Source: JBFJVZ01 sp041623895 (lineage in GTDB: Bacteria > Planctomycetota > Planctomycetia > Pirellulales > Pirellulaceae). From it: 6,281 nucleotides of DNA. The notes below the pieces were generated by a model. That model worked only from the letters and a program-made list of their open reading frames with translations. It was not told the origin of the DNA and searched no databases. The translations under genes and the position numbers were made by a program. Below, piece by piece: positions 1-6,281 of the stretch. The first letter of the stretch is position 1. Each line of letters begins with the position of its first letter. The stretch covers positions 1 through 6,281 of the forward strand of contig JBFJVZ010000428.1 in NCBI GenBank assembly GCA_041623895.1, given 5' to 3'.

Positions 1-623
1 CAGATTTGAATCAGGAAAGGCACGGCCATACCGACGTCTCGATACTTTACGTTCAGGGCCGTCAGCCAAATGCCGAATGCCAGGGCGGTTAGGGCTGCGA
101 CAAGAACGAACAGCGGCAAGCAGAGAACGGGCCAGCCCGGAACGTACTGGTACCATGCCATCAAGCCCGCCAACACGATCAATTGCAATACCACTTCGAC
201 CAGCCCCACCGCAACGGTCGCCAGCGGAAGAATCAGCCTGGGGAAGTAAACCTTTGAAAGTAGTGCCCCGCCGCTGACCACGCTGTTGGTCGCCGAACTG
301 AGCGCACCGGAAAAGTACATCCAGGGAATCAAGCCAGCAAAAGCAAAGATCGGATAAGGAACGTCAGTCTCGATTCTCACGAAGAAACTGAATACCAGCG
401 TGTAAATGGCAGCGGTGACGAGCGGACGCACGATCGCCCAGCCGTAACCCACCACGCTTTGCCGGAATCTGGCAGAAATGTCCCGCCATGCGAGCAACGC
501 CAACATGTCTCGGTATTGCCACACTTCCTGCAGATTCAGTTGGAACCAGCCAGAGGGCGGCTCAATCACCGTGATTCGCGTCGCCGCGATATCCTGTTGC
601 GGTTGAACCAAATCAGCAGACAT
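1..623 (-). CDS. ABC-2 type polysaccharide/polyol-phosphate export permease (Wzm/TagG-like), C-terminus cut by window edge
   Basis: This is the membrane subunit of an ABC exporter that moves a lipid-linked polysaccharide from the cytoplasm across the inner membrane. The visible 207 residues match the ABC-2 permease family. A cytoplasmic amphipathic N-terminus (about residues 33-60) carries the family pattern VWQYRDMLALLAWRDI followed by RFRQSVVGYGWAIVRP. Membrane segments follow at about 63-83, 90-110, 131-157 and 164-190. The loop SKVYFPRLILPL (123-134) and the NVKYRDVGMAVPFLIQ motif (191-206) are hallmarks of Wzm/TagG/RfbA proteins. Family members are usually about 260-280 residues, so roughly 60-70 C-terminal residues lie beyond the left edge. 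The start is an ATG at 623-621, with AGGAA five bases upstream, inside the end of the acyltransferase gene (11-bp overlap). The ATPase partner (Wzt/TagH) is normally adjacent and should lie just outside the window. The transported polymer cannot be told from the sequence. Confidence 0.93.
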   Translation of the reverse strand, partial: MSADLVQPQQDIAATRITVIEPPSGWFQLNLQEVWQYRDMLALLAWRDISARFRQSVVGYGWAIVRPLVTAAIYTLVFSFFVRIETDVPYPIFAFAGLIPWMYFSGALSSATNSVVSGGALLSKVYFPRLILPLATVAVGLVEVVLQLIVLAGLMAWYQYVPGWPVLCLPLFVLVAALTALAFGIWLTALNVKYRDVGMAVPFLIQI

Positions 624-1896
624 GGGATTCCTGTTTCGCTTCGGCGGTCGCAAGGAACGACCGATACCAACCGGGTCGCATGAACGGCTTCTCGAACAGC
701 ACGAATAGCAGCGCGCTACAAGCGAGCACGGCGGGAACGATTAGCACCACCTGAAGGGCAAAGTTTGCTGCAATCCCACCCGGTACTGTGATTGACTGTG
801 TGAGACGGCCTACACCGGTCAGAACCAAAAAATGGTACAGGTAGATCGTGTAACACATGCCGCCGATCGTCACGATCCACGGACGCGTGACCAGCCACCG
901 GGCGATACGGCCGCGAAGGCCTCCCGCCACAATCAACGCCATCACCGGCGTGGCCACAAATCGTAATCGCGACGATTCCGGAATGATGAAGATGGATGCG
1001 AACGCCATCAAGAAAACGACATCCGCGATCAGACTGGTGCCCGCAGATTTTGACCAACGGAGAACATACAAGTCTGCCAGCAGGAATCCCGACAGGAACA
1101 GTGGCAAGAACCTTAGCAGCGTCACCGGCATGGCCTCTGCCCAGACGGTGTCCACACAAAAACTGATTGCCCCGGCAACAATCGCAACGACGACCCAAAG
1201 CGTCCTGCGAGCCACCGTCGATGGAATAGCCAGCATGAGCGCTAACAACGGGGCGAGCAGATAAAACTGTGCCTCGACTTCCAAGGACCAGGCAACAAAG
1301 TTGATACGGCTCATCTCGCCATACACGACATTGTGCGTGTAGGTGGAACTTGCTGCCAAAGGACCCGCCAATTCACTCACGCGATCCCCGCGAAGGACGA
1401 CCAGCGCCAAGAAGAATAGACATAGATTGATCAGATACGTCGGCTCGAGTCTCGTGAGTCGACGCAAGTAATAGCCACCCAGGCTGACTTGACGGCCCTT
1501 GGCCAGGTAATAGCGGGCAAACGGCAATGCCAAGATGAATCCACTGATGACAAAAAACAGGTCGACGCCAAAATGACCTCGCTGCAATAGATGAAAGCCC
1601 CAACCCGCCTGCTCGTTCCATTGCGTTAGCGCCGGGAATGTCAGTCGCGCTTGATCGTGCAAGTGATAGAGCAACACACCCATGATTGCGATGAACCGCA
1701 AGCCATCGATCTCGGGAATGAACTTGCGACCCTCGGACGTTTCTCGTGCGAGACGACATCGGAGTCGTTCAGTCCAGGGTTTCAGGCGATGCACTTTCTG
1801 CGGTTCATTTCTCGATCCGCCCGGACCGCATTCGACTGGCTCGCGCGGGGCTGCGGCAGGCACCACTTCGATCGCTCGATCGGTACTACCCGACAC
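613..1896 (-). CDS. Acyltransferase-3 family membrane O-acyltransferase
   Basis: This 427-residue protein belongs to the acyltransferase-3 family (OafA/NodX/ExoZ-like), which transfers acyl groups, often acetyl, to sugars of surface glycans at the inner membrane. After a Pro/Arg-rich cytoplasmic leader of about 57 residues, the family core begins with FIPEIDGLRFIAIMGVLLYH (residues 59-78), including the conserved His78. Next come GHFGVDLFFVISGFIL (107-122), RRLTRLEPTYL (145-155, the family's RR-x-x-R-x-x-P signature), AWSLEVEAQFYLLAP (202-216), IYLYH (351-355) and a terminal EKP (402-404). About ten hydrophobic segments are visible. There is no C-terminal SGNH domain, so it resembles the single-domain form. 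The start is a GTG at 1896-1894, backed by a good AGGGGA ribosome site at 1907-1902. The gene overlaps the glycosyltransferase by 11 bp at its start and the permease by 11 bp at its end. Acetylation of the exported glycan is inferred; the donor and acceptor are unknown. Confidence 0.92.
   Translation of the reverse strand: MSGSTDRAIEVVPAAAPREPVECGPGGSRNEPQKVHRLKPWTERLRCRLARETSEGRKFIPEIDGLRFIAIMGVLLYHLHDQARLTFPALTQWNEQAGWGFHLLQRGHFGVDLFFVISGFILALPFARYYLAKGRQVSLGGYYLRRLTRLEPTYLINLCLFFLALVVLRGDRVSELAGPLAASSTYTHNVVYGEMSRINFVAWSLEVEAQFYLLAPLLALMLAIPSTVARRTLWVVVAIVAGAISFCVDTVWAEAMPVTLLRFLPLFLSGFLLADLYVLRWSKSAGTSLIADVVFLMAFASIFIIPESSRLRFVATPVMALIVAGGLRGRIARWLVTRPWIVTIGGMCYTIYLYHFLVLTGVGRLTQSITVPGGIAANFALQVVLIVPAVLACSALLFVLFEKPFMRPGWYRSFLATAEAKQESHVC
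628..632 (-). promoter_or_regulatory. Ribosome binding site of the export permease gene
   Basis: AGGAA sits five bases before the ATG at 623, inside the 3' end of the acyltransferase gene. It supports both the permease start and the 11-bp gene overlap. Confidence 0.7.
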
Positions 1897-3043
1897 GACG
1901 ATCCCCTGTCAGATCAAACATTCGCAGCAGCGGTTTCGAGCAGATTTCCCAGCGATAGCGTGCCGCGTTTTCGCGTGCCGCATCGGAAATCCGCTCCCAG
2001 TGCTGATCGTCCGTCAACAATCGGGCAATCGCATCGGTCAATTGTCCGAGATCATCGGGGTGACAAAAGTGTCCCCCCGCACCACCGATTTCGGCCATGG
2101 CCGTGGTATTGCTGCCCACAACAGGCGTCCCGAACGCCTGCGCCTCAACGGCAGGAATGCCGAACGATTCGCAGCGACTGGGCAGTGCGAAGACGCGGGC
2201 CGACGCCATCTCTTGGTGCAACTGCTCGCGGGGAACACGACCGGTGATGGTGACTTGAGATTCCAGTTTGTGCTCAGCCACCAAACCTCGAACATGGCGT
2301 TCGTACGACGGGTCCGCCCAAGGACCTACCAGTCGGAGCAGCGCGTCAATTCCCTGATTCCGCAATTCCGCCAGGCATCGCACCAATTGATCCGCACCTT
2401 TCCACGGTGCCATGAAGGAGACCGCGACGATGGTGGATGCCTGTCGGTGCGCGCCGCGGTTGGCCAATGCACTCGCTGACTCGTGAGTTGCCGCATCGAT
2501 CGCCTGATACGCGACCAGAGACTCTCGCGGGGCAACGTCATGATTGGCCCGATACAAATCCCTCATGTATCGTGAGTTGTAAACCATTAAATCGGCGGCA
2601 CTTTGAGCGCGTGCATAGGCACAGCGCTGCAGCCCGGCACGCAGTTTTTCCGTCAAAGACTTGGGTACCGCTTGAACCATACACCACGGGTTTTGTGCCA
2701 GCGATACTTGTGGCACGGGACAGGCGGGTAACACCGTCCCAGCGGGAGTAAAGTACAGATCCGCACCTTCCCGGCGAATGACGCGAGCCAGGAAACAACG
2801 TTCCCAAAGCCCGCGCCGCAATGTGCTTGACGGACCACAGGGAGCCGTAACGGTTCGCACGTTGGGAAGATCGACCGGCATCACTTGCCGGCTGCACTGG
2901 GCTGCTGCTTGCTTCGGTGTTGGAATCACAACCACGAATTCATGCTCGTTGGCGGTCCATAGAGCTAATTGCCGCAAGTGACCATATAGAACGTGCCGGG
3001 CACTTGGATGATTCGCCGAAAGAGCGTTGACTAAAACCTGCAT
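1886..3043 (-). CDS. GT-B fold glycosyltransferase, family 4-like (group 1)
   Basis: This 385-residue protein is predicted to be a cytoplasmic retaining glycosyltransferase that moves a sugar from a nucleotide-sugar donor to the growing polysaccharide. Residues 1-180 form the acceptor domain: a beta-strand start (MQVLVNALSA), a His/Arg-containing loop (SARHVLYGHL) and VYNSRYMRDLY (154-164), where GT4 enzymes often have SxxT/R. The donor domain begins near residue 204 with IVAVSFMAPWKGADQLV, where Lys215 fits the phosphate-binding loop. RLVG follows at 237-240, then ITGRVPREQLHQEM (266-279). The EX7E motif is Glu292/Glu300 in CESFGIPAVE, followed by GTPVVGSN. I chose the ATG at 3043-3041. The frame stays open 70 codons further upstream, but that extension overlaps the previous gene, is rich in Arg and lacks family features. 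The chosen start sits 7 bp after the upstream stop. Its ribosome site is weak, so coupling to upstream translation is likely. The sugar specificity cannot be read from the sequence. Confidence 0.92.
   Translation of the reverse strand: MQVLVNALSANHPSARHVLYGHLRQLALWTANEHEFVVVIPTPKQAAAQCSRQVMPVDLPNVRTVTAPCGPSSTLRRGLWERCFLARVIRREGADLYFTPAGTVLPACPVPQVSLAQNPWCMVQAVPKSLTEKLRAGLQRCAYARAQSAADLMVYNSRYMRDLYRANHDVAPRESLVAYQAIDAATHESASALANRGAHRQASTIVAVSFMAPWKGADQLVRCLAELRNQGIDALLRLVGPWADPSYERHVRGLVAEHKLESQVTITGRVPREQLHQEMASARVFALPSRCESFGIPAVEAQAFGTPVVGSNTTAMAEIGGAGGHFCHPDDLGQLTDAIARLLTDDQHWERISDAARENAARYRWEICSKPLLRMFDLTGDRRVG
1902..1907 (-). promoter_or_regulatory. Ribosome binding site fixing the GTG start of the acyltransferase gene
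   Basis: AGGGGA lies five bases upstream of the GTG at 1896 and within the last codons of the glycosyltransferase gene. It is the strongest reason to accept a GTG start and the full Arg/Pro-rich N-terminal leader, because no ATG precedes the family core. Confidence 0.7.
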
Positions 3044-3050
3044 TTGCCCG

Positions 3051-5705
3051 CTACCGAGCCGCCGCCGCGAGTTCGCTTTCGAGTTGTTTACTGAGTTGCC
3101 GAATCTGCGAATTCGACGGCGCCAACGATCGGAGTACGGCAAGATGCTGCCAGGCTTCTTGAAGTCGCCCCAGGCTTCGTAGGTGTCGAACCAGTCGCAG
3201 GCGGGCCTCGATCTCATTCGGCTTGGCGGCCACAGCCTGCTCAAGATTTTCAACAGCTTCCTGCCAATTCTCGCGCAGGGCCGCCAACCGTCCGCGGACT
3301 ACCAACCACCGATAGGGGTCACTGTCCCTTTTCATTGACTCACTTGAAATCATCGACTCGGCTTGAACCAGCAATGCATCGAGCAACGTCGGTTGATCGC
3401 GATAGCGATCCGCCAAGTCGAGCAACGGAAAGATTCCCGCGGAGGCTGCCAGCGTAACAATACGATCTTGCGGCAACAAAGAGACCGTGGCCCATTCCTT
3501 ATTCAGCAATTCAGCGTCAACTTGGAAAGCCTGGCGATACAATTCGGTCGCCTTTTCCGGACCCGGATTCCAAACAGCCAACCGGGCTGCCACGGCGAGT
3601 GCCGCAGGCGAATTACGTTGAAGCGAGGCGATCTGGTCGATCATCACCGACGTGCCGTCGGCTCGGCCCTGCAAGAAATCGAGTTTTGTCAGCAGGAAAC
3701 GAGGACTGGCATTGAGCGGATTGACCCGGAGCGCGATCTCAGCGAGTTCAGTTGCTTGCCGTAACAAAGTTTCACTTTGGTTGCGAAACAGCAGATTCCG
3801 AAAATCGGCCCGGTCCGAAGCCGTAAAGAGTCGAGCCCGCAGATTCGTTGGCGACGTTGACAACCAAGCCTGTTCCCGATTCACTTCCGGTGGAAATTGA
3901 ATATTTGCAAGAGCTTCAGCGCGAAACTGAAGGATGTACAGGTCAGCCAGCAGTTGTGCCGCGTCACTGCTTTGCGGTGCCGATTCGACAAGTTTCTCCG
4001 CCGATTCAACCGCCACGCGCAACACATCCGGTGCCGGTGGCTGGTCACGATCCCAGGCGGCGACTGCGCGGACGAGAAAATCGCTTTTAGCCTCACAGTG
4101 CCACCCGACCGTTGACCAGAAAAGCGGACCTGCGAGACACAACAAGCAGGCGATGCCGGCAAGCGACCAACCCAAGCGGCTTTGAACCTCGGCGTAATCA
4201 TTGCCGACGTATCGATCCGATATCGCGATGGAACGAGCATTTCGCGTCTTCGATTGTGCGGCCTTAATGGCTTCATCCTGTCGAACTCGCTGTTGAACGA
4301 CCGAGCAACGTGCGAAGACTAAACCCGCTGAGGCGCCCAAAGTGATCACAGCCGGCAGTTGCAACAATCCGAAATCGAATGATTGCGAAACAGCCTGGCT
4401 GGCAACAACAAACAATCCAACGGCCGCAGCGGCGCGGTCAATCGATTTGCTGGAGTATCGTCGTAGCCACAGGCTCTGCTGTAGCAACAAGATCGCTGCA
4501 CCCGCGGGAATCAATATCCCCATCAAGCCCAACTCTACAAACCACTCCAAGGGCAAGCAATCAGCATTGACGAACCATGCCGATCCACTCGTTTGCTGGA
4601 ACGGAAGGTAAGCGAATTGATACGCGCCCCCGCCCGAACCCATCGGCAAATGGTGAACACCTGCAACCACGGCGTCACGCCAATTTCCCCAGCGTGCGTC
4701 ATCGAGCACGTCAAAAATGGAGCCGAGTCGTTCACTGGCCGTGCCGGGCAGACCGATTCCAAGCACGAGCCCGGTCACTGCAGCGAGTAAAACGCCAACA
4801 AAAACGGTGGCAGAGAGTCGTCGTCCGCGTTCCGATAGTCCTACGATGACCGCCACTAATCCGCTGGCCGTGCCAAGCAGCCCAGCCCGGGAACCGGTCG
4901 CCACAATGGCCGCCGCAATCAGGACAGCGATCGTCGCGGCGAGGACTGTGGTGCCATCGGCACGCAGCAGGGCATACCAGGCATCGTGAAAAAACGTCGT
5001 CTTGTGTCGATCGCGACGCGTCAATACGGCCGAATGGTACCCCCGCCGCGAGATGTTACGCCGCGCGATCAAGACCGTGATCCCGATCGCGCCGGCCAAA
5101 CAAAGATTCAACTGGCACGCCGCATTATTACGATTGACATACGGACCAAAGGGGACGGCGTCGATATTTTGTGTCGCCGGCCACAGCCCGTCATCTCCCA
5201 TTCGAATCTTCTCGCCCACACCCAGAACTGCAAGCACGGCCCCGCTGACCATCACCAGAATCATCCATGTGACGACGGTACGTTGATCCAGAAAACACAA
5301 CGTCGCAATCAACGCGGTGAAGCCAAGAATCGCCGGAACAATCACGGACAATCGGGTCAGCCAGGGTGCGACACTGATTGGATGATGTTCTAAATTCGGG
5401 GTAACCAGGTCGTATGCCGTCGTGCTCGCAGGCGAAAGCCAGCCGACGACCGGCTCCGGCAAGGAAACCGTCTGAAAGGTGAGAAACAGGCTGATCACGC
5501 CCAAGGCGATCGGCCATGCAAGCGCAGCGATACTCCAGGGCTTCCTTGTAAAGAAGAGTGGCAGCGCGAACAAGCCGATCACGAGGCACGCGACAGCGAC
5601 TGCCCAGCGCGTCCAGGGAAGCACGCCGCCGTAGTCGAGAAACGCCACCGCCGGAACCACGGCAAGCAGTACAGCAACGCTCCAAGTTGAGAAAGACGAA
5701 AGCAC
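3051..5705 (-). CDS. O-antigen ligase/polymerase-like (Wzy_C) membrane protein with C-terminal TPR-like domain
   Basis: This 884-residue protein combines a polytopic O-antigen ligase-type core with a helical-repeat tail. About 11-13 hydrophobic segments span residues 9-466, with another at about 512-532. Core signatures are NRNNAACQLNL (191-201), ATGSRAGLLG (269-278, with the Arg of the WaaL/Wzy GSRAG motif at 273), WRDAV (342-346), HHLPMGSGGGAYQFAYLPF (351-369) and ADCLPLEWFVELGLMG (381-396). A charged linker (about 470-508) precedes the last membrane segment. Residues 540-884 are soluble and alpha-helical with TPR-like units, clearest at 813-876 (NWQEAVENLEQAVAAKPN, then GRLQEAWQHLAVLRSLAPS) and about 645-675. 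Such proteins join or transfer lipid-linked glycans on the periplasmic face; whether this one is a ligase, polymerase or protein glycosyltransferase is unresolved. The start is a GTG at 5705-5703. It is the only plausible start after the in-frame stop at 5744-5742, and its Shine-Dalgarno match is poor. Confidence 0.88.
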   Translation of the reverse strand: MLSSFSTWSVAVLLAVVPAVAFLDYGGVLPWTRWAVAVACLVIGLFALPLFFTRKPWSIAALAWPIALGVISLFLTFQTVSLPEPVVGWLSPASTTAYDLVTPNLEHHPISVAPWLTRLSVIVPAILGFTALIATLCFLDQRTVVTWMILVMVSGAVLAVLGVGEKIRMGDDGLWPATQNIDAVPFGPYVNRNNAACQLNLCLAGAIGITVLIARRNISRRGYHSAVLTRRDRHKTTFFHDAWYALLRADGTTVLAATIAVLIAAAIVATGSRAGLLGTASGLVAVIVGLSERGRRLSATVFVGVLLAAVTGLVLGIGLPGTASERLGSIFDVLDDARWGNWRDAVVAGVHHLPMGSGGGAYQFAYLPFQQTSGSAWFVNADCLPLEWFVELGLMGILIPAGAAILLLQQSLWLRRYSSKSIDRAAAAVGLFVVASQAVSQSFDFGLLQLPAVITLGASAGLVFARCSVVQQRVRQDEAIKAAQSKTRNARSIAISDRYVGNDYAEVQSRLGWSLAGIACLLCLAGPLFWSTVGWHCEAKSDFLVRAVAAWDRDQPPAPDVLRVAVESAEKLVESAPQSSDAAQLLADLYILQFRAEALANIQFPPEVNREQAWLSTSPTNLRARLFTASDRADFRNLLFRNQSETLLRQATELAEIALRVNPLNASPRFLLTKLDFLQGRADGTSVMIDQIASLQRNSPAALAVAARLAVWNPGPEKATELYRQAFQVDAELLNKEWATVSLLPQDRIVTLAASAGIFPLLDLADRYRDQPTLLDALLVQAESMISSESMKRDSDPYRWLVVRGRLAALRENWQEAVENLEQAVAAKPNEIEARLRLVRHLRSLGRLQEAWQHLAVLRSLAPSNSQIRQLSKQLESELAAAAR

Positions 5706-5813
5706 GTTAGTGAAAGCTCGTCTTCCGTCGATCTTGTTTGTTTAGCATGCGATTACAGAGCACAGAATTCACGCACCAGCGCCCGAACCCTGGTTGTTGA
5801 CGATGAAAGACCA
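5706..5813. other. 108-bp intergenic gap, probable 5' leader or linker of the polysaccharide operon
   Basis: This is the only non-coding stretch of any length in the window, between the NusG-family gene and the ligase-like gene. It holds no ORF of note. It is long for a within-operon spacer, given the 7-bp gap and 11-bp overlaps downstream. Read on the minus strand it carries a TGTAAT box at 5756-5751 that resembles a -10 hexamer, but no convincing -35 sits 16-18 bases before it. It also has a weak hairpin (5775-5794). No intrinsic terminator with a T-tract was found, so read-through from the NusG gene is likely. A separate promoter remains possible. Confidence 0.6.
5775..5794 (-). repeat. 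Short inverted repeat (possible RNA hairpin)
   Basis: ACCAG and CTGGT form a perfect 5-bp inverted repeat around a 10-base loop. No T-tract follows on the minus strand, so it is not a standard intrinsic terminator. Its place just after the NusG-family gene and before the operon's largest gene makes a regulatory RNA element conceivable. A 5-bp stem can easily arise by chance. Confidence 0.3.
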
Positions 5814-6281
5814 TCAGCCGATCAACTCGAGTTGGCAATCTTCTAGCTTGACGCTGACGCCTTGTTCCATGAAGCGAACGGAAACCAGCAAACGGGTTTC
5901 TTGTTCGCGGCGGAGAATCGTACCCTCATAGCCGGCGAAAGCGCCACTTCGCACTCGGACGTGTTGCCCGGCCTCGAGCCGGCTTTCCACCGTCAGCGGC
6001 ACGCCCATGTTGATCAGGTCTCGGATCTGGCGCAAGTCGGCGACAAACTCGGCAACGTCGCTGATCGGCGTCGCCTTCTGCACGCAGCCGGTGCAGACGG
6101 CTTGATAGCGGACTTCGTCATCACCACAGACAAAGACGTAATTATTGAACAGCGGCGCGTAGGTGGTGCGAATTCGGCCCGATGGAGAACGGCGTCGATG
6201 AGGGATTTGAGGAGCGTAGTGCGGCAAGTCGAGTTGACGGAGGTGCCGCATCAATTGTTTTTCTTGCCGCGATTTTGTGTA
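5814..6281 (-). CDS. NusG-family transcription elongation/antitermination factor (RfaH/UpxY/LoaP-like), N-terminus cut by window edge
   Basis: This is a NusG paralogue predicted to bind RNA polymerase and suppress pausing and termination across a long operon. The frame is open to the right edge and gives 155 residues. It begins YTKSRQEKQLMRHLRQL, which is the NGN-domain start (NusG proteins read W-Y-V-x-x-T-K-x-R-x-E-K), so only about 5-15 residues are missing. A TTG or ATG at 6254-6249 would leave out this conserved segment, so the true start lies outside the window. YAPLFNNYVFV (41-51) matches the NGN strand usually read as P-L-F-P-G-Y-V-F. The KOW domain occupies about 100-155, with GQHVRVRSGAFAGYEGTI (105-122) and a final strand ending in QLELIG. 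The length fits specialised NusG proteins better than housekeeping NusG (about 180 or more residues). Its position at the head of a polysaccharide cluster is typical of RfaH, UpxY and LoaP. A two-cysteine motif (CTGC, 63-66) in the NGN region is a local oddity. Confidence 0.9.
   Translation of the reverse strand, partial: YTKSRQEKQLMRHLRQLDLPHYAPQIPHRRRSPSGRIRTTYAPLFNNYVFVCGDDEVRYQAVCTGCVQKATPISDVAEFVADLRQIRDLINMGVPLTVESRLEAGQHVRVRSGAFAGYEGTILRREQETRLLVSVRFMEQGVSVKLEDCQLELIG

Noticed and set aside
77..277. Plus-strand 66-codon and nearby 74-codon (459-683) frames
   Set aside because: They are antisense to the export permease, whose protein sequence is unmistakable; no ribosome site or domain supports them.
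2090..2106. Palindrome ggccatggcc as an operator-like site
   Set aside because: It lies in the coding sequence of the glycosyltransferase donor domain (Thr-Ala-Met-Ala-Glu region) and is explained by codon choice.
1682..2479. Long plus-strand open frames (up to 265 codons) across the acyltransferase/glycosyltransferase junction
   Set aside because: They lie antisense to two genes with clear family motifs. Their translations are rich in Arg, Ser and His with no recognisable domain, as expected for shadow frames in GC-rich DNA.
3881..4276. Minus-strand 131-codon frame inside the ligase-TPR gene, considered as a sign of a frameshift
   Set aside because: The 884-residue main frame is continuous through this region and keeps its last membrane segment and helical tail, so no frameshift is needed.
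5191..5685. Minus-strand 164-codon frame inside the ligase-like gene
   Set aside because: It is a shifted frame of the real gene, and its composition (many Cys, Arg and Ser) has no family features. The real frame gives clean membrane segments and GSRAG-type motifs.
5751..5756. TGTAAT as a -10 promoter box on the minus strand before the ligase-like gene
   Set aside because: It matches the sigma-70 -10 consensus at 5 of 6 positions, but no -35-like hexamer is found at a suitable distance. It is too weak to list as a promoter.

Overview
The window holds part of one surface-polysaccharide (O-antigen or exopolysaccharide) gene cluster. All five genes lie on the minus strand, so transcription runs from right (6281) to left (1). 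Both outermost genes are cut by the window edges. The GC content looks mid-50s by eye. Two genes start with GTG, the Shine-Dalgarno sites vary in strength, and an O-antigen ligase is fused to a TPR tail. Together these suggest a Gram-negative environmental bacterium, possibly a planctomycete, but nothing in the window settles the taxonomy.

In order of transcription: (1) 6281-5814, a NusG-family protein (NGN plus KOW domains) of the kind that heads polysaccharide operons (RfaH, UpxY, LoaP), with a few N-terminal residues missing; (2) a 108-bp gap with a weak hairpin and a stretch loosely resembling an RfaH ops element; (3) 5705-3051, a large polytopic membrane protein with an O-antigen ligase/polymerase (Wzy_C-type) core and a C-terminal TPR-like tail; (4) 3043-1886, a GT-B retaining glycosyltransferase (GT4-like); (5) 1896-613, an integral-membrane acyltransferase-3 protein; (6) 623-1, the permease subunit of an ABC-2 polysaccharide exporter (Wzm/TagG/RfbA type), truncated at its C-terminus by the window edge.

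The last four genes are packed tightly: a 7-bp gap, then two overlaps of exactly 11 bp. They are almost certainly one translationally coupled transcript. A consistent model is that the glycosyltransferase adds a sugar on the cytoplasmic face, the acyltransferase decorates the glycan or an intermediate, the ABC exporter moves the lipid-linked polymer across the inner membrane, and the ligase-like protein transfers or polymerises it on the periplasmic face. The NusG paralogue would keep RNA polymerase processive through the long operon. The exporter ATPase (Wzt) is not in the window and is expected just beyond its left edge. No RNA genes, mobile elements, CRISPR arrays or clear terminators were seen. 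Nothing here stands out as a wholly new system. The most interesting points are the specialised NusG with its possible cis target, the ligase-TPR fusion with a non-canonical loop motif, and the repeated overlap geometry.
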